Origin: a virus
Direction: 5' to 3' (one strand)
DNA: 40,772 bases
IMG/VR virus record: IMGVR_UViG_3300031999_000074
Location: 1 to 40,772 of that record
Shown here: in pieces, positions 39,821-40,772 of the stretch
How the letters are laid out: each line of letters starts with the position of its first letter
Position numbering within the stretch: position 1 is the first letter of the stretch
Position numbers and translations under genes: made by a program
The notes under the pieces: generated by a model
What the model saw: the letters and a program-made list of their open reading frames with translations, nothing else
The model's database searches: none
What the model was told of the DNA's origin: nothing

Positions 39821-39976
39821 GTGGATTTAAGCCGGCTTTCCCCGATCAACGGTTAAAGTTTTCGCGGTAAAAAACCCAAACTAACCGATTGTCTCCGTGA
39901 CATCGCCGACTTTCTGGATCAGTTACAGAAAGAAAAAAGGGTTGATAAAGTTATTGAAATGGTCAGGAATGGATAA
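39821..39976 (+). pseudogene. Small gene with an in-frame stop
   Basis: After AAGGAGG (39807-39813), GTG 39821 opens a frame reading VDLSRLSPING, then TAA (39854-39856), then SFRGKKPKLTDCLRDIADF and a helical end before TAA 39974-39976. The frame is continuous across the first stop, so one substitution (or readthrough) would give a 51-residue protein. An overlapping ATG at 39819 gives only MWI. Probably a decayed gene. Confidence 0.45.
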
Positions 39977-39992
39977 AAGAAAGCGAGGTTAA

Positions 39993-40325
39993 ATGAAGTT
40001 TAACAAGAGGGGTCAATTAGTTTTAACCGAGAAAGACACCCGTAAACAGTGTTGTTCTTACCTGAAAGCTCTTGGCGTTTACTGGTGGTGGAATTTACAG
40101 GGGCTTGGGGCTTACAAGGGCATACCAGACATCGAAGGCAGATACAAAGGTTATTCGTTCTGGGTGGAGTTTAAAGCTCCAAAGGGTAGGGTATCGGAAC
40201 ATCAAGAGAAGTTTATCCAGCGAGTCAAGGAACACGGGGATCAGGTATTTGTGGCGTTTAGTTTTGAAGTATTTAGGATGGAGTGGGAAAGTTGGGTTAA
40301 GCAGATTAAGGCGGGTAGACTATGA
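39993..40325 (+). CDS. VRR-NUC domain nuclease
   Basis: A 110-residue product. KGIPDIEGRYKGYSFWVEFKAPKGRVSEHQEKF carries the PD...(E)xK catalytic pattern of VRR-NUC enzymes (Asp of PD, then EFK). Such phage proteins cut branched DNA or act as Holliday-junction resolvase-like enzymes late in replication. Its start cassette (39981-40000) is duplicated exactly at 658-677. It overlaps the next gene by ATGA. Confidence 0.85.
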   Translation: MKFNKRGQLVLTEKDTRKQCCSYLKALGVYWWWNLQGLGAYKGIPDIEGRYKGYSFWVEFKAPKGRVSEHQEKFIQRVKEHGDQVFVAFSFEVFRMEWESWVKQIKAGRL

Positions 40326-40540
40326 AAAATTGGATTCTGTTTTTGTTTATCTGCATAGTGATAGGTATATGGGTGATGAATGGTTACTTTTTTGGTCGAG
40401 ATAAAGGATATGTAAAAGGATTTGAGGATGGTGCTAAATATATTCTTTGTCTGCGTGTAATGAAATTAGGAGATATTGATTCCACCAGGGCTATGCAAAT
40501 AGTGGATTCACTTTTAACTCAAATCAAAGCAGGCAGATGA
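40322..40540 (+). CDS. Small membrane protein
   Basis: A 72-residue product overlapping the nuclease stop. One transmembrane segment at the start (WILFLFICIVIGIWVM), then GYFFGRDKGYVKGFEDGAKY and a helical end. It ends QIKAGR, like the preceding nuclease (QIKAGRL), with similar DNA at the two 3' ends, another case of shared gene tails. Function unknown. Confidence 0.6.
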   Translation: MKNWILFLFICIVIGIWVMNGYFFGRDKGYVKGFEDGAKYILCLRVMKLGDIDSTRAMQIVDSLLTQIKAGR

Positions 40541-40581
40541 GGCAGCCTTTTGCCGGAATTGATTGAAAACCTGAAACAGTA

Positions 40582-40668
40582 ATGGATAACAAAGACAAAA
40601 TCATTCTGGATTTATGCGGTGGCACGGGTGCTTGGAGCAGACCCTCATATGCTTCGGGAGGTAGATAA
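40582..40668 (+). pseudogene. Truncated N-terminus of a methylase-like gene
   Basis: 28 codons: MDNKDKIILDLCGGTGAWSR, then PSYASGGR and TAA. The ILDLCGGTGAWS(R/K)PY start is that of phage C5-type DNA methyltransferase-like proteins, where it forms the SAM-binding motif I. Everything after it is missing, and the tail leads straight into a GGGAGG Shine-Dalgarno for the next gene. This is a second gene reduced to a start segment in the region. Confidence 0.6.
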
Positions 40669-40670
40669 AA

Positions 40671-40772
40671 ATGAGGAAAACTTGTGCGTTAAATAAGCTG
40701 GTATGCAAATTTACTTTTATGGATGGAACAAAACGAGAGTGGATCGAAAGCCATCTTTCGTGGGTTATTTTT
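40671..40772 (+). CDS. N-terminal part of a small protein cut by the window end
   Basis: ATG 40671 with GGGAGG upstream; 34 codons are open to the last base (MRKTCALNKLVCKF, FMDGTKREWIESHLSWVIF). The codon frame ends exactly at 40772 and fits frame 1 of the window start. Together they would give a 68-residue protein. No family recognised. Confidence 0.6.
   Translation, partial: MRKTCALNKLVCKFTFMDGTKREWIESHLSWVIF

Overview
The window looks like a nearly or fully complete genome of a temperate tailed phage, most likely with a short-tailed (podovirus-like) virion. It carries terminase, portal, scaffold, major capsid, head-tail adaptor, nozzle, ejection, lysis and fibre genes, a tyrosine integrase with a divergent repressor/Cro switch, and a small-gene early region with an annealing-type protein, a DNA methyltransferase, a replisome-organizer-like protein and a VRR-NUC nuclease. 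Shine-Dalgarno sites are strong (AAGGAGG type), ATGA/TAATG overlaps are common and TGA is a normal stop. Many products have Sec-type signal peptides and two look like small outer-membrane barrels, so a double-membrane bacterial host is inferred; I cannot name it. The last 34 codons of the window read in frame into its first 34 codons, so the sequence may be a circular or circularly permuted genome cut inside a small gene.

Layout: 1-4.0 kb, small early genes joined by repeated start/stop cassettes, with a methyltransferase fragment interrupted by an antisense HNH endonuclease. 4.04-4.18 kb, a promoter, a roughly 104-nt structured RNA and a terminator. 4.2-9.4 kb, packaging and portal. 9.4-16.5 kb, a secreted-type protein, scaffold, capsid and a run of adaptor-like proteins, several with signal peptides. 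16.5-24.7 kb, nozzle and ejection proteins, including a 1457-residue protein with an ADP-ribosyltransferase-like segment. 24.7-27.5 kb, membrane and lysis genes and a Tat-signal cysteine-cluster protein. 27.5-30.6 kb, two exported fibre-like proteins. 30.6-31.0 kb, no gene. 31.0-32.9 kb (minus strand), lysogeny operon: repressor, 31-residue membrane peptide, short outer-membrane-like protein, integrase. 33.0-40.8 kb (plus strand), Cro-like and excisionase-like regulators, two copies of a structured RNA element, a second HNH gene, small membrane and zinc proteins, recombination, methylation and replication genes.

How it works together (inference): the leaderless repressor transcript and the rightward promoter form the lysogeny switch. 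Rightward transcription would run from Cro through recombination and replication and, if the molecule is circular, on into the small genes at the left end. Late genes follow the RNA/terminator locus at 4.1 kb. The most unusual points are signal peptides on several adaptor/nozzle-type virion proteins, the duplicated structured RNA at 33.9 and 34.2 kb, the stand-alone RNA at 4.1 kb, the ADP-ribosyltransferase-like segment in an ejection protein, the repeated gene-junction cassettes, and a tRNA-like fold over a 17-codon ORF upstream of the methyltransferase.
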